Assembly (NCBI GenBank): GCA_036365515.1
Contig: CM070876.1
Coordinates: forward strand, 106,071,810 to 106,135,809
Reading direction: 5' to 3'
DNA: 64,000 bases
From: Torymus aiolomorphi
Lineage: Eukaryota; Arthropoda; Insecta; Hymenoptera; Torymidae
Shown here piece by piece: positions 46,581 to 59,786 of this stretch. The notes under the pieces are model-generated. The model made no database searches. It saw nothing but the letters and a program-made list of their open reading frames with translations, and was not told the origin of the DNA. Each line of letters begins with the position of its first letter. Within the stretch, counting starts at the first letter, position 1. The position numbers were made by a program, and so were the translations under genes.

Positions 46581-48000
46581 TGTCACGGGGTGGTTTTTAG
46601 GGCTACGACGTGTTTCACCTGCACGTCTTTGCGGTTCAACTCCGGGTCCTCCGGTTCAACTCTCGGAGACCCAATAACCAGATTAGGCAGCGGACGCTAC
46701 AACGTCGTGCAATGCAAAACCTAATCTGGTTACTTACCGTGTAACACGCGAGTCGGAGACTTGCGCTTTATTTGTCAGGGACTCGAACTCCTCACCGAGT
46801 TCCAGGTTCATGTGCCAGCTGGTCAGATGTAAACGATACGTTCTCACTAACGTAATGACCGCGGAGGCAACAGGGAACGGGGAATGACTAAGGTCGCGAA
46901 ATGATAACTCGAGCAGTTAATGCTAATAATAAAGGCTATTGTTCATTGAGTGAAAAGTTAAAGTAAGATAAATAGGTTAAATAAATAATAGATAGACAGT
47001 TAAAGTGTCGCGTCGAAATAGGTTAAATTCCCTACCTAACGGTGCGCCAGCATGTTATCTCAGACGTCAGCTGTCTCAGAGTCTGACGACACGCTCGTGG
47101 TAATTTACGTCGCACACGTGAGATATAATATGCCCCACATGTACGGTATTCTACGCGCGCGCTCGCCGAGTAAAGCAGCGAAGTGAGAGAGCGGTCGCGA
47201 TCGCCGCGCGTGGCACACACGTATAAGTGCGAGAGAGAGAGGGTAGATGGCGGGGCTGCACATGTGCGCACCTGTTGTGTGCATTCACTGGCTTTGAAAT
47301 AGCCGGTGATTCGACCTTGCGTCTGACCTTGATAATGCGCGAGCCCGGAGCCTACACTCTCTCCACGAACTTGCTCTATCCACACTAGAGCGCCTACTCG
47401 ATGCAGTTGTCCAGGTGTGACGAGCCTGGAGAAGCGGTTACGCGTTATTGCTCGCGTCGCGGATGATGCGTGCAGGCTTACCATGTCAGGTCTTCGGCGA
47501 ATTGCACTCGATGGCCTACCATCCTCGCGTGCATCCTCTCGACTCATCTGGCATCGTAGCTCGGTCCTTCATGATCTCTTGAACTGTAGCAACGCCAGAC
47601 GATCGGCTCTTCTACGCGTGGAAGTCACTTTTATTCACGGTACGGCAGGTAGAATCAGCCTGCCGTACAGTCTCGGTACACTTCACGTACTTCCCACGTA
47701 AGTACGTGGAGTCACACTTTTCCGGCAGAGTAAATGGCCTCAGTAAAGTACACTACTTCTTTAGTGAGATTGAGCGAATGACAAGACTCACTGTCATTCG
47801 TGAAATTCGCAATATCAAAACCCGCGAACTCGCACGCGTATATCTCTCGCGAGCGGTAACAACAAGAAGGATGCCTGGCTCTCTTGCGCTGGCTCGCTCG
47901 TCATCTCGTCGATACAGCTCCAATTCTGCATCGACGCGTCTTCTAGCGTTCGCTACCACTAACTGACTAATTATCAACGTCGGTACGGCAGGCCGTGACA
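46581..48000. mobile_element. LTR-like block B, possible solo LTR
   Basis: Begins TGTCACGG and ends CCGTGACA, a perfect 8-bp inverted end in TG..CA form, 1420 bp long. The expected short direct duplication at its flanks is not seen (GGCAGT before, TCATAT after). Open frames inside (e.g. 47032-47547, minus) are GC-rich and without recognisable domains. Confidence 0.5.
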
Positions 48001-48004
48001 TCAT

Positions 48005-48190
48005 ATATAGTAAATTGTCATGTGTCTGACGTTCTGAACGTTCATCGTGAACGAAATATCGTAAATTTTCAAATTCGGTTTTTTTGAGATTACCTTTTAG
48101 AGATATGCATAAAACATGTACAAACTGCAAAATAAGTTATTTCCAAACTGATCATCTCCCCAAATCATCCCTAAAACCACCCCGACAAGA
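48005..48190 (+). repeat. Unique arm segment paired with 63215-63390
   Basis: CTGAACGTTCATCGTGAACG, ATGCATAAAACATGTACAAA and GTTATTTCCAAACTGATCAT are mirrored in the right arm. It shows where the left arm resumes after the secondary insertion. Confidence 0.85.
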
Positions 48191-48199
48191 CAATACATG

Positions 48200-51100
48200 A
48201 CAAAAAGATTTGTATCAGCGGACTTGTAAAAAAATTCGCGATATGTAATTCGATCCGGAACATTTCCATTCGAGGGTGTGAGGTGGCTAAAATAGCTCAA
48301 AATACACGTAAATATCGGTAAAAACATCACTACTCGGAAGATTATTACTTTCAGACAAATTTTATGGCTGATGTTTCTGTCAGATGTAGCCATAGCCTTG
48401 TAAAAAAATCGGCGATACGAAATTCGATCCGGAACATTTCCATTCGCGGGTGTGAGGGGCCTAAAATAGCGAAAAATACACGTAAATATCCATAACAAAA
48501 TCACCACTCGGGAGTTTATTACTTTCAGACAAATTTTATGGCTAATATTTCTTCCAGATGTTGCCATAGCCTTGTAAAAAAATTAGCGTTATAAAATTTG
48601 ATCCGTATCATTTCCATTCGGGGGTGTAAAGGGGCTAATATAGCGAAAAATACACGTAAATATCGATAAAAAAATCACCACTCGGGAGTTTATTACTTTC
48701 AGACAAATTTTATGGCTGATAGTTCTTCCAGATTTTGCCATAGCCTTGCAAAAAATTAGCAATGTGAAAATCGATTCGGAACATTTCCATTCGGGGGTGT
48801 GAGGGGGCTAAAATAACGAAAAATACACGTAAATTTCGATAAAAGGTCACTACTCGGGAGTTTATTACTTTCAGAGAAATTTTATTGTTGATATTTCTTC
48901 TAGATGTTGCCATAGCCTTGTGAAAAAATTGGAGGTATGAAAATTGATCCAGAACATTTCCATTCGAGGGTGTGAGGGGGTTTAAATAGCCAAGAATACA
49001 CGTAAATATCAATAAAAAAATCACCACTCTGGAGTTTATTACTTTCAGATAAATTTTATGGCTAATATATCTTCAAGAAGTTGCCATAGCCTTGTAACAA
49101 AATTAGCGATATTAAATTCGATTCGGATCTTTTCCATTCGGGGGTGTAAAGAGGCTAATATAGCGAAAAATTCACCAAATTATCGATAAAAAAATCACCT
49201 CCCGGGAGTTTATTAGTTTGAGACAAATTTTATGGCTGATATTTCTTCCAGATGTGCCATAGCCTTGTAAAAAAATTGGCATTGTGACATTCAATTCGGA
49301 ACATCTCCATTCGGGGGTGTGGGGGTGCTAAAATAGCGGAAACTACACGTAAATATCGTTAAAAAAACCACTACTCGGAAGTTTATTATTTTCAGACAAA
49401 TTTTATGGTTGATATTTCTTGCAGATATTGCCATAGCCTTGCAAAAAAAATTGGCGATATGTAATTCGATCCGGAACTTCTCCATTCGGTGGTGTGAGGG
49501 GACTTAAATAGTGAAAAATCCTCGATAATATCGATATAAAATCACCACTCGGGAGTTTATTTCTTTCAGAGAATTTTTGTGGCTGATATTATTTTATTGT
49601 TGATATTTCTTCTAGATGTTGCCATGGCCTTGGAAAAAAATTTCTAATATGAAATTCGATCCGGAACATTTCCATTCGAGGGTGTGAAGGGGTTTAAATA
49701 GCGAAGAATACACGTAAATATCAATAAAAAAATCACCACCCTGGAGTTTATTACTTTCAGATAAATTTTATGGCTGATATATCTTCAAGAAGTTGCCATA
49801 GCCTTGTAACAAAATTAGCGATATTAAATTCGATTCGGATCTTTTCCATTCGGGGGTGTAAAGAGGCTAATATAGCGAAAACTACACCAAAATATCGATA
49901 AAAAAATCACCTCCGGGAGTTTATTAGTTTGAGACAAATTTTATGGCTGATATTTCTTCCAGATGTTGTCATAGCCTTGTGGAAAAATTGGCAATGTGAA
50001 ATTCGATTCGGAACATTTCCATTCGGGGGTGTGAGGTGGCTAAAATAGTTCAAAATACACGTAAATATCGATAAAAAAATCACCTCCGGGAGTTTATTAC
50101 TTTCAGACAACTTTTATGACTGATGTTTCTTCCGGAAGTTGCCATGGCCTTTTAAAAAAATTGGCGATATGAAATTCGATCCGGAACATTTCCATTCGGG
50201 TGTTTGAGTGGGCTAAAATAGCGAAAACTACACGTAATTATCGGTAAAAACATCACTACTCGGATTATTATTCCTTTCAGACCAATTTTATGGCTGATGT
50301 TTCTGTCAGATGTAGCCATAGCCTTGTAAAAAAATTGGCGATATGTAATTCGATCCAGAACATTTCCATTCGGGGGTGTTGGAGCCAATATAGCGAAAAC
50401 TACACGTAAATATCGATAAAAAAATCACCTCCCAGGAGTTTATTACTTTCGGACAAATTTTATTGCTGATGTTTCTTGCAGAAGTTGCCATGGCCTTGGA
50501 AAAAAATGTGCGATATGAAATTCGATCCGGAACTTCTCTATTCGGTGGTTTGAGGGGGCTAAAATAGCGAAAAATACATGTAAATATTGATAAAAAAAAT
50601 CACCACTCGGGAGTTTATTACTTTCAGATAAATTTTTTGGCTCATTTATCTTCAAGAGGTTGCCATAGCCTTGTAACAAAATTGGCGATAATAAATTCGG
50701 TCCGGATCATTTCCATTCGGTGGTGTAAAGAGGCCAATATAGCGAAAAATACACGATAATATCGATAAAAAAATCACCTCCCGGGAGTTTGTGAGTTTGA
50801 TACAAATTTTATAGCTGATATTTTTTCCAGATGTTGCCATAGCCTTGTAAAAAAATTGGCAATGTGAAATTCAATTCGGAGCATTTCCATTCGGTGGTGT
50901 GAGGGGGCTAATATAGCGAAACTACACGTAAATATCGATAAAAAAATCATTACTCGGAAGTTTATTACTTTCAGACAAATTTTATGGCTGTTGTTTCTTC
51001 AAGATGTTGCCATAGTCTTGTAAAAAAATTGGCGATATAAAATGCGGTCCGGAATATTTTCATTCGGAGGTGAAGGAGCCAATATAAAAAAATACACATA

Positions 51101-53045
51101 AATATTGATATAAAAATCCCCTACCGGGAGTTTATTAGTTTCAGACAAATTTGATGGCTGATATTTTTTCCAGATGTTGCCATAGCCTTGTAAAAAAATT
51201 GGCAATGTGAAATTCAATTCGGAGCATTTCCATTGGGTGGTGTCAGGGGGCTAATATAGCGAAAACTACACGTAAATATCGATAAAAAAATCATTACTCG
51301 GAAGTTTATTAGTTTCAGACAAATTTTATGTCTGTTGTTTCTTCAAGATGTTGCCATAGGTTTGTTAAAAAATTGGCGATATAAAATGCGGTCCCGAATA
51401 TTTTCATTCAGGGGTGAAGGTGCCAATATAGCGAAAAATACACGTAAATATTGTTAAAAAAATCACCTCGCGGGAGTTTATTAGTTTCAGACAAATTTTA
51501 TGGCTGATATTTCTTCTAGATGTTGCCATAGCCTTGTAAAAAAATTAGTAATCTGAAATTCGATTCGGAACATTCCCATTCGGGGGTGTGAGGGGTCTAA
51601 AATAGCGAAAACTACACGTAAATATCGATAAAAAAATCACTACTCGGGAGTTTATTACTTTCGGACAAATTTTATTGCTGATGTTTCCTCCAGAAGTTGC
51701 CATGGCCTTGGAAAAAAATGTGCGATATGAAATTCGATCCGGAACTTCTCCATTCGGTGGTTTGAGGGGGCTAAAATAGCGAAAAATACATGTCAATATT
51801 GATAAAAAAAATCACCACTCGGGAGTTTATTACTTTCAGATAAATTTTGTGTTTCATTTATCTTCAAGAGGTTGCCATAGCCTTGTAACAAAATTGGCGA
51901 TAATAAATTCGGTCCGGATCATTTCCATTCGGTGGTGTAAAGAGGCCAATATAGCGAAAAATACACGATAATATCGATAAAAAAATCACCTCCCGGGAGT
52001 TTGTGAGTTTGAGACAAATTTTATAGCTGATATTTCTTCCAGATGTTGCCATAGCCTTGTAGAAAAATTGGCAATGTGAAATTCGATTCGGAACATTTCC
52101 ATTCGGGGGTGTGAGGTGGCTAAAATAGCTCAAAATACACGTAAATATCGATAAAAAAATCACCACTCAGGCATTTATTACTTTCTGACAAATTTTATGG
52201 CAGATATTTGTTCCACATTTTGCCGTAGCCTTGTAAAAAAATTGTCGTAATGAGAGTCGATCCAGAACATTTCCTTTCGGGGGCGAGAGGGGGCTAATAT
52301 AGCGAAAAAAATACACGTAAATATCGATGAAGTCCCACTCGGGAGTTTATTACTTTCAGACAAATTTTATTGCTGATATTTCTTTCAGATGTTGCCATAG
52401 CCTTGTAACAAAATTAGCGATATTAAATTTGTTCCGGATCATTTCCATTCGGTGGTGTAAAGAGGCCAATATATCGAAAAATACACGATAATATCGATAA
52501 AAAAATCACCACTCGGGAGTTTATTACTTTCAGACAAATTTTATTGCTGATATTTCTTTGAGATGTTGCCATAGCCTTTTAAAAATATTCGCGATATGAA
52601 ATTCGATGCGTATCATTTCCATTCAGGGGTGTAAAGGGTCTAATAGAGCGAAAAATACACGAAAATATCGATTAGATATCACCACTCGGGAGTTTATTAG
52701 TTTCAGACAAATTTTATGGCTGAAATTATTTGAAGATGTAGCGATTGCTTTGTAAAAAAATTTCCGATATAAAAATCGATCTGGAACCTTTCGCATGGGT
52801 GGTGTAAAGGTGCTAAAATAGCCAAAAATACACGGAAAATACGGACAAAAAAATCATGTCTCGTCGGTTTATAAATTTAAGACAAATTTTATAAAATTAC
52901 TGCAAAATATTCCGATGGAGTTGTTGAAAAATTTCCAATATGAAAATCGGTCCTGAGCGTTTCGATTGGACGGTGCATATAGGCTAAAATAGTGAAATAT
53001 ACACGAACAATTCTGAAAAAAATCAGCTCTCGGGAGTTAATTAAT
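48200..53045 (+). repeat. Satellite of the left arm, 174-bp units, about 27 copies
   Basis: Units carry ATTTCTTCCAGATGTTGCCA, TAGCCTTGTAAAAAAATTGG, GATCCGGAACATTTCCATTC, GGGGGTGTGAGGGGGC and ATCACCACTCGGGAGTTTAT. The last two or three (52700-53045) are strongly diverged. The unit length is a multiple of three and the minus strand often stays open for one to two units, giving peptides of the IFTCIFRYFSPLTPPNGN type; stops and shifts make these non-coding. Confidence 0.92.
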
Positions 53046-53047
53046 TC

Positions 53048-53048
<1 letters not shown>

Positions 53049-53095
<47 letters not shown>
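53049..53095. repeat. Poly-T tract of about 46
   Basis: Directly follows the last satellite unit; may mark the end of a retroposed piece or simple expansion. Confidence 0.9.
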
Positions 53096-53228
53096 CCTGG
53101 AGGAACTGATGAGTACAAAAATATTTGAAATGTAGATTTTGTCATAGTTTTTTCAATCTGCAATTACTCAAGAACGGTTTCATCTGATACTTTATAATTC
53201 ATAGGAGATATTGTGTATTGTTAAGTAT

Positions 53229-53696
53229 GCAGTAGTGGGACAGTTTCGAGCATATTTTTTTATAATCTTTTCTAGTACCAAAACGAATCATAATACGTGA
53301 AAACTCGTCACCTCAGCAGATAACTGGTGTTTTGATATTTATTTAAGATAACTAGTCTTTTTTCGTTGCTGGTGTTTTAATATAATCGCATTCAAAGAAA
53401 ATAACAATAGTGGCACTATACTTTTTAACGTGTTTCTGACTGTTCCACTACTGAGATTTGGAAATGAAGAGATACCTAAAGTGGGACAAGGATTTCGCTA
53501 TACGCATTCGGAAAATTAGCCTCGAAAAATTGGTACGATGTTATGCACTAATTTCATCAAAATAACGATATGACTATGTAGTAAACACCATAAATAATGC
53601 TAATAAATTAATGACATTATCGTCGTAAGTGTTTATCGTAGATTTTTTATTGCTGTTCCATTACTAATCCGAAAATGGGCTTTGTCCCAGTACTGC
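53229..53696. mobile_element. Possible 468-bp MITE
   Basis: Inverted ends GCAGTAGTGGGACAG and the complement of TTTGTCCCAGTACTGC. Internal CTGTTCCACTACTGAG-like words repeat the end. No clear target duplication. Confidence 0.4.
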
Positions 53697-54025
53697 TTCC
53701 TTTCTTAGTCAATTGTCAGTTATTGCTGAAATCGTTTTTTCCGTCAACAGTTTGTACATCAAAAATATACTTTTCGATTTTTAGTACATCATTTTTCCAT
53801 TTTATATACTATTAAAGCTCATATTATTCATGAACTTCAAGCAGTATTAAGTTTTTCACTATTTAATAAAAAAATAAAACAGTTTTGATAGCTATAGTTT
53901 GTCCTTTGCGATTATTGATTAATAAGTGATTTGCTGTCAATAGTTCATGTTTGGAAAACATAAAGAGATATCTTAATAAAATTAAATTATTTTGAATAGA
54001 ACAACTCTCTTGGTTAGCATGTTAA
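53697..54025. other. AT-rich DNA without recognised features
   Basis: Nothing assignable between the possible MITE and the piggyBac palindrome. Confidence 0.5.
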
Positions 54026-56267
54026 CCCATTAACGCGCAAATGCACATTTTTGTGCACACATTTTCAAGTACAGAATTCTATTGGAAAAACAAAGTCATT
54101 TTTATCCAAAATCCTATATAGGGGGTTTTCGAAGGTGCTCTTTCAGAATCTGCAACTTATTTTGTAAAAAAAAAGTCAGTAAGTGTATTATTTTTGAGTT
54201 TTTTTAAAAAAAAGGAAAAAAATTTAATAAAATTTTTTTTTCAAATCAATTTTTGTTACTGTTTCTGTTTTTGGATAATCATATTACCGCCAGAAATCGC
54301 GGTCCGAATGTCTGGCGTTTCCAAAACACTGGTTGTGAATCTTTTTTCCCCTTTTAGCTTTTTCAAAATGGCGGATTTTGTGAAACAGCGTAATGTTAAA
54401 CTTCATGATTTTTTTTCTCGAAATGTATGAACTTAACGAAAAAATGTTATAGAACAAAAAATGCTTAGAATCACTCAGGAAATACGTATGAATTTTTTTT
54501 AGAAGTTTTTGAACCAATTTTGAATTTTTTAATTTTTAACATTTTTGAAAAATCAGAAAATGTCTCAAAAACTTCTGAAAAAAAAATCATACGTGTTCTT
54601 TGAATGATTCTAAGCACTTTTTATTCTATAAAATTTTTTCGTAAAGTGTATTTTTATTGAGAAACAAAAATTTGAAATTATGCGTTACATAAACACACAA
54701 AACGTTGAATGGATTGAAGACTATAATCATCACTCTGCCACTATAGATATGTAGTAAAATATAGCGTTGCCCAGTTCTAACCATGGGGAGGTAGACGATG
54801 CAAGAGAACCTTCTTCTTTTTTTTTATATATTTTTTTTATTTTTTATATTTTTTATATTTTTTATATTTTATTCTATTCTTTTGAATGTATAGAGAGAAA
54901 ACAGTTTTTACAAAAATGTAAACCACACACCTTGCAGAGCTTTCTAGTTCTTAGAGAAGATTAGTTTGTTAGAACAGTTTCTTTGACTTGCGGATTGAAC
55001 TGCATTACTGAATTTGGGCTTTACAGTTTTTCTTTTTCCAAATAGCTTTTAGCAATAGCCATACAAACATCTTTAGTACCTATTTTTTTGCTCTTACCTG
55101 CTGTTGCAACATTGTCCAAGACAGTGGGTCACTTGGGTCATTTTTATTAGAGGTATCCAAATAGCAATTACCAACGCCACTGTTTTGTACAATGTTGCAA
55201 CAGCAGGTAAGAGCAAAAAATAGGTACTAAAGATGATTGTATGGCTATTGCTAAATGCTATTTGGAAAAAAAAACATGTAATGACAAATTCAGTAATGCC
55301 GTTCAGTCCGCAAGTCAAAGAAACTGTTCTAACAAACAATGTTCTCTAAGAACTAGAAAGCTCTCCAAGGTATGTGGTTTACATGTTTGTAAAAACTGTT
55401 TTCTCTCTATACATTCAAAAGAATAGAATAAAATATAAAAAATATAAAAAATATAAAACAAAAAAAATATGTAAAAAAAAAAGAATGTTCTCTTGCATCG
55501 TCTACCTCCCCGTGGTGAGAACTGGGCAACGCTATATTTTACTACATATTTATAGTGGCAGAATGACGATTATACAGTCTTCAATCCATTCAACGTTTTG
55601 TGTGTTTATGTAACGCATAATTTCAAAATTTTTGTCATCGAAAAAAATACACTTTACGAAAAAATTTTATAGAATAAAAAGTGCTAAGAATCATTCAAAG
55701 AATACGTATGATTTTTTTCAGAAGTTTTTGAGACATTTTTTGATTTTTCAAAAATGTTAAAAATTAACAAATTCAAAATTGGTTCAAAAACTTCTGAAAA
55801 AATTCATACGTATTTTTTGAGTGATTTTAAGCATTTTTTGTTCTATATCATTTTTTCGTTAAGTTCATACATTTCGAGAAAAAAAATCATGAAGTTTAAC
55901 ATTACGCTGTTTCACAAAATCCGCCATTTTGGAAAAGCTAAAAGGGGAAAAAAGATTCACAACCAGTGTTTTGGAAACGCCAGACATTCGGACCGCGATT
56001 TCTGGCGGTAATATGATTATCCAAAAACAGAAACAGTAACAAAAATTGATTTGAAAAAAAAATTTTATTAAATTTTTTTACTTTTTTTTAAAAAAACTCA
56101 AAAATAATACTTACTGACTTTTTTTTTACAAAATAAGTTGCAGATTCTGAAAGAGCACCCTTGAAAACCCCCTATATAGGATTTTGGATAAAAATGACTT
56201 TGTTTTTCCAATAGAATTCTGTACTTGAAAATGTGTGCACAAAAATGTGCATTTGCGCGTTAATGGG
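54026..56267. mobile_element. 2.24-kb piggyBac-like palindrome with transposase relic
   Basis: Ends CCCATTAACGCGCAAATGC and complement, flanked by TTAA (54022-54025, 56268-56271). The two arms match almost throughout to a centre near 55150. The termini resemble those of 37279-38298. The right arm (55241-55426, +) and its mirror in the left arm carry a relic of the piggyBac transposase C-terminal Cys-rich domain. Confidence 0.88.
55241..55426 (+). pseudogene. piggyBac transposase C-terminal Cys-rich relic
   Basis: Reads AKCYLEKKTCNDKF, then NCSNKQC and KVCGLHVCKNCF. The end matches the C-terminal pattern of piggyBac transposases (CxxC..VCxxHxxxxCxxCF), a zinc-binding domain that recognises the element ends. 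Only the last 60 residues survive; the catalytic DDD core is absent. A mirrored copy lies at about 54890-55060 (-), more damaged. Consistent with a foldback formed from the 3' end of an autonomous element. Confidence 0.6.
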
Positions 56268-56271
56268 TTAA

Positions 56272-57358
56272 TCAAATGGAGGTATTTCTAATTTATAGGT
56301 AAGGTAGTACTGTAAGGACTCGTGAGTCAATGCAGCGATCATGAAACAGTAAGTATTATTTAACATTTCAATTAGTCAAATCATGTGTGAACAAATTACT
56401 TATGACCGTATATGATATTTTAAGTAAAGGGATAATTTAAACATAGAGTAGAAAATAAATAATTTCTAATTGCACAAACGCGTGATTCCCATACTAGCGC
56501 ATAATAGGTTAGGAAAACAGCTATTTTCTATTCTCAACAATAAATTCCGTTTTAAAAAGGTCGGCGTGATACATTTTTTTTTGTACTTACAAGAAAGTGC
56601 AGCATTTCTTATTTAATAACATTCTTTTTTATTTTTGAAAATCAACTTTTAAAGTAACAAACTTTATTACTTTCTATCACAATTGGTGTGATTCCTATTA
56701 TCTGTCGTGTAAAAATGCCTAATTTCAATAATTTTTGTCTCAAAAAATAGATTGGCACCATATTTTGAAAAATAGAGAAAAATTCTTCAGATTTTAAAGA
56801 ACTCGCTAGAATTTTTTTACTTTCGAAACCCACTTTTTGATACAGTACAGAGCTACCTCAAGATTTAAATTGATGTTTAAATAAAACTATTTGAAATTAT
56901 GATTATATTTTAAAGCGTCTATAATTATAATATTTCCATAGTTCCTTTGTTGGCAGTAGCAACACATAATTATCGTGTGATGTTTTCAATTTAAAATTTG
57001 ATCTGTTACAGGGTATACAAATTTATAATTTGACTATAATATCGTACGTGAATGTTCATTGTTTACGTAAATGAAAAAAATGACAAAACGTAAATAACTT
57101 GTTTGAAAATTAAACTTTTACATCAAGGAATAGGTAACTATACCCTTAAATATCGGCAATTTAATCAGTCTGTTAAAGAAAATAAATAAATAGGAGTCAC
57201 GGGCATCATGTACTTAGCGACGATCGGTAAATAGAAGCGTACGTGTGTTTTGCGTCGCCTTCCGATTACACTTGCCGAGCTGACGTTTCCCTCACTCTTC
57301 ACCGGCCTGAGGCAGTGTCACACGTCATACTGATCGCGCATCATAGAATACCTATAAT
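56272..57358. other. Unassigned DNA in the centre of the 20-kb element
   Basis: AT-rich, no convincing frame; a GC-richer stretch at 57220-57350 has no recognisable coding content. Confidence 0.45.
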
Positions 57359-57748
57359 GGGAGGCGCATAATTAGCGTAAAATACGCTCTGTTCAATTTG
57401 CATATAATCGTATGCTAAGTCTCTAAGAAAAAAAAAACGAAAGACATTTATCGATAGTTTTTTCCTTCTCTTTCTAATGTTCCTATTGCTTTTACTCGGA
57501 AATGCTTCCTTCTGGTCGGAAATTCAAGTTGAAAGTTCAGAGTCATTTTTCTCAAAGTGTATCATGCTTTTGTTTGAAAATGCATTTTATCATTCGAAAG
57601 TACAATTCTTAAGCTACAAAACCCTAATTTTTTGAGTTCGAGAAATGAAGGGTTGAACAGTAACAACATTAAAAAGACAGCGATGAGCAGCCGCACGTGC
57701 TCTTCGCGTTGCGCTCGAGCGAGCTTTTTCAATCCTCTTAATTTCTAG

Positions 57749-58192
57749 TTAATTTTCGAATTTTTTTTTATTTCTATTCGAATAGGTATGATACAATTGG
57801 GAAGTTCTTGATGCTGAAGATCGTTTTAGATCTAACTTTTCAGTATCTGCTAATAATTTGATATAGTGAAACGATGGAGTTTCAGGCACGGCTTTTGCTG
57901 AATCTAACTGTTGTTTTAGTTTTTGTATAGTTTTTAAATATTCATCTTTTGATGAAAGAAAGCAAACAATATTTTCAAAATATTTTGTTACCCACTCGTA
58001 AAGATCTTGTGGCGTTGGTATATAATTATCAGATACTTCCCGCAAACTTGCCCGCCTAGCACTACTTTTTACGAAAGCACCATTTCCATCACATACATTT
58101 TCTCCGTGAGCAGTCCGATGACAATGCCACTTCAACAGAAAAATCTTCATAGGGATGAAGAAGATTCTAGAAATTGTGTATTTTTTAAACAT
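57749..58192 (-). pseudogene. Transposase-like C-terminal block, second copy
   Basis: Reads KWHCHRTAHGENVCDGNGAF then VKSSARRASLREVSDNYIPT and PQDLYEWVTKYFENIVCF, matching 7650-7850 position by position. The HGKxxCDGIG signature is damaged (HGENVCDGNG). It ends earlier, without the basic tail of the first copy. Comparing the two marks the conserved block as roughly 70 residues. Confidence 0.6.
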
Positions 58193-58747
58193 TTACTTCT
58201 TTAACGAAATCAAAAAATTTTTTAATGTAATTAATTATTATTTCTTGGATTAGGTAAAGTGCTACGGCATCATGAATTAAATTGTCTGAAAAAATTATCA
58301 TTCTTTTGTGTTCAATTTTAGAATCCGATCTTTTATGGTAAATTACTATTATCGTCAAACTACATTGATTATTATTATAGTATAATGACTGCGCCACATC
58401 TTATCCAATGAAAGCATAGTTTTCTGAAAAACCTGGAGAAATTAAAATGTTAATAAAAATGATGTTTTAGAGCCCGCTGGGGCACAGCGCGAAGAGCTCC
58501 CACGGCCCCTCGCCTCTGCCTTTTTAATCTTATTACTTTTGAATCCTTAATTTCTCCAATTCGAAAAATTAGGGTCTTGAAGCTTAAGACTTGTACTTTC
58601 CAATTGTAAAATGCATTTTGAAAAAAGAACATGATATACTGCGAGAAAAATGGCTTTGAACTTTCAACTTGATTTTCCGACCAGAAGAAAGCGTTTCAGA
58701 GTAACAAACATAGCACCATTGGAAAGAGCAGGAAAAGATCTATCGAT

Positions 58748-58777
58748 ATATGTCTTTTTTTTTTTTTTTTTTTTTTT
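58748..58777. repeat. Poly-T tract in the right inverted repeat
   Basis: About 27 T at the position where the 7-9 kb element has GGTTTTTTTTC. Confidence 0.9.
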
Positions 58778-58866
58778 GGAGATTCCGCATACGATTATAA
58801 GCGAGCTAAACAGAGCGTATTTTATGCCAAAAAATGCACCGCGCGCGCCTGCTGGCCCAGCGGGCT

Positions 58867-59786
58867 CACGCGAGCCAGCGGTAGCCGTGCAGCCGTGCCG
58901 ACTCTCTCCGATCCCCCCCGCTCCGCAACGATTCCAGGAACTGATCGCACGCTGTATACAGTTTTGTTCGAGCGCCGCCGACTTTCGTGAGCTGCGTCAG
59001 CCGAACCACCTTCTACCGTTTCCCCCACTCCGTTTCGACTCTAGTCGCACTTATTGTTTGTGTATGAATGGATATATATATATATATAATATGTTCGAGC
59101 ATAGCGGAGTCGCGCGAACGGCGCGAGCCAACGCCAGCCGGGCGCGGGTCATCTCTTCCTGATTTTCCCACTTCGCTCCAATTTGGTGCACTATTATAGC
59201 TTGTATTATCATAGATGAGTAAACAAAACGCTAAAATCAACTTCTCAATAAAAGAAATTATAATTATTGATAAATATTTGTTTTTTCGTTTAAGAGTAAT
59301 TTTTCTAATTCTGTTTATTTCTTTTTTTGTACATTAAAACTAATGTTAGTTATACGTTAAATAATTAACGTACTTAAAGCCGAGTGAAATTCTTCATAAT
59401 GTGAGAAAAGTGGCGTTAATAGTTATAATCTAGTATTGACTAAAACGTGATTTTATGTAATAGATTAATCTAAAAAATAGAAAGAGATATATGGCATTGA
59501 AATATTTTTGATTTATATCATGAAAAGATTTATAATTTGTTAAGTACTGTTGATCTTCATTTTTCTCAGAGAGAAAACCCATTTGTAAAAATAATCAAAT
59601 TTCTTTTTGTATGGATAGGTGGAGTAATTATGAGATTCAAATTTAATATCAATTTTGTTAAGTGGGAGAGTTTACAGATCTATCGCACTAGTTTGTTCGC
59701 TGCAAAGATTGGTTCATAAATTCTAAAGATATTTCAGTTCCATTGTTTTTTTTCAAATCACAATTTTCCGTGGTGACATTATATAT
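58867..59786. other. Unassigned DNA, GC-rich then AT-rich
   Basis: 58870-59160 is GC-rich with open frames on both strands but no recognisable domain. The remainder is AT-rich. Confidence 0.4.

Larger units (their letters stand above)
57359..58866 (-). mobile_element. Diverged relative of the 7209-9136 transposon
   Basis: Left inverted repeat 57359-57720 (GGGAGGCGCATAATTAGCG start) and right inverted repeat 58470-58866 share CTATCGATA, CCATTGGAAAGAGCAGG and AGTACAATTCTTAAGCTACA-type blocks with the 7-9 kb element. A transposase relic lies between. The right terminus is cut: the GGACGCTCCC end is missing. Confidence 0.75.

Noticed and set aside
47032..47547. A 171-codon minus-strand frame
   Set aside because: Arg/Ser-rich translation of GC-rich LTR-like DNA, no domain recognised.
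48097..52363. Many minus-strand frames encoding IFTCIFRYFSPLTPPNGN-type peptides, as if a 58-residue repeat protein
   Set aside because: The 174-bp satellite unit is a multiple of three and happens to be stop-poor on that strand; stops and shifts interrupt it every one or two units and there is no start, domain or constraint.
54890..55500. KKYKKYK and FYIFYIF peptides near the centre of the 2.24-kb palindrome
   Set aside because: Low-complexity TATTTTTTATATT repeats, mirrored in both arms.
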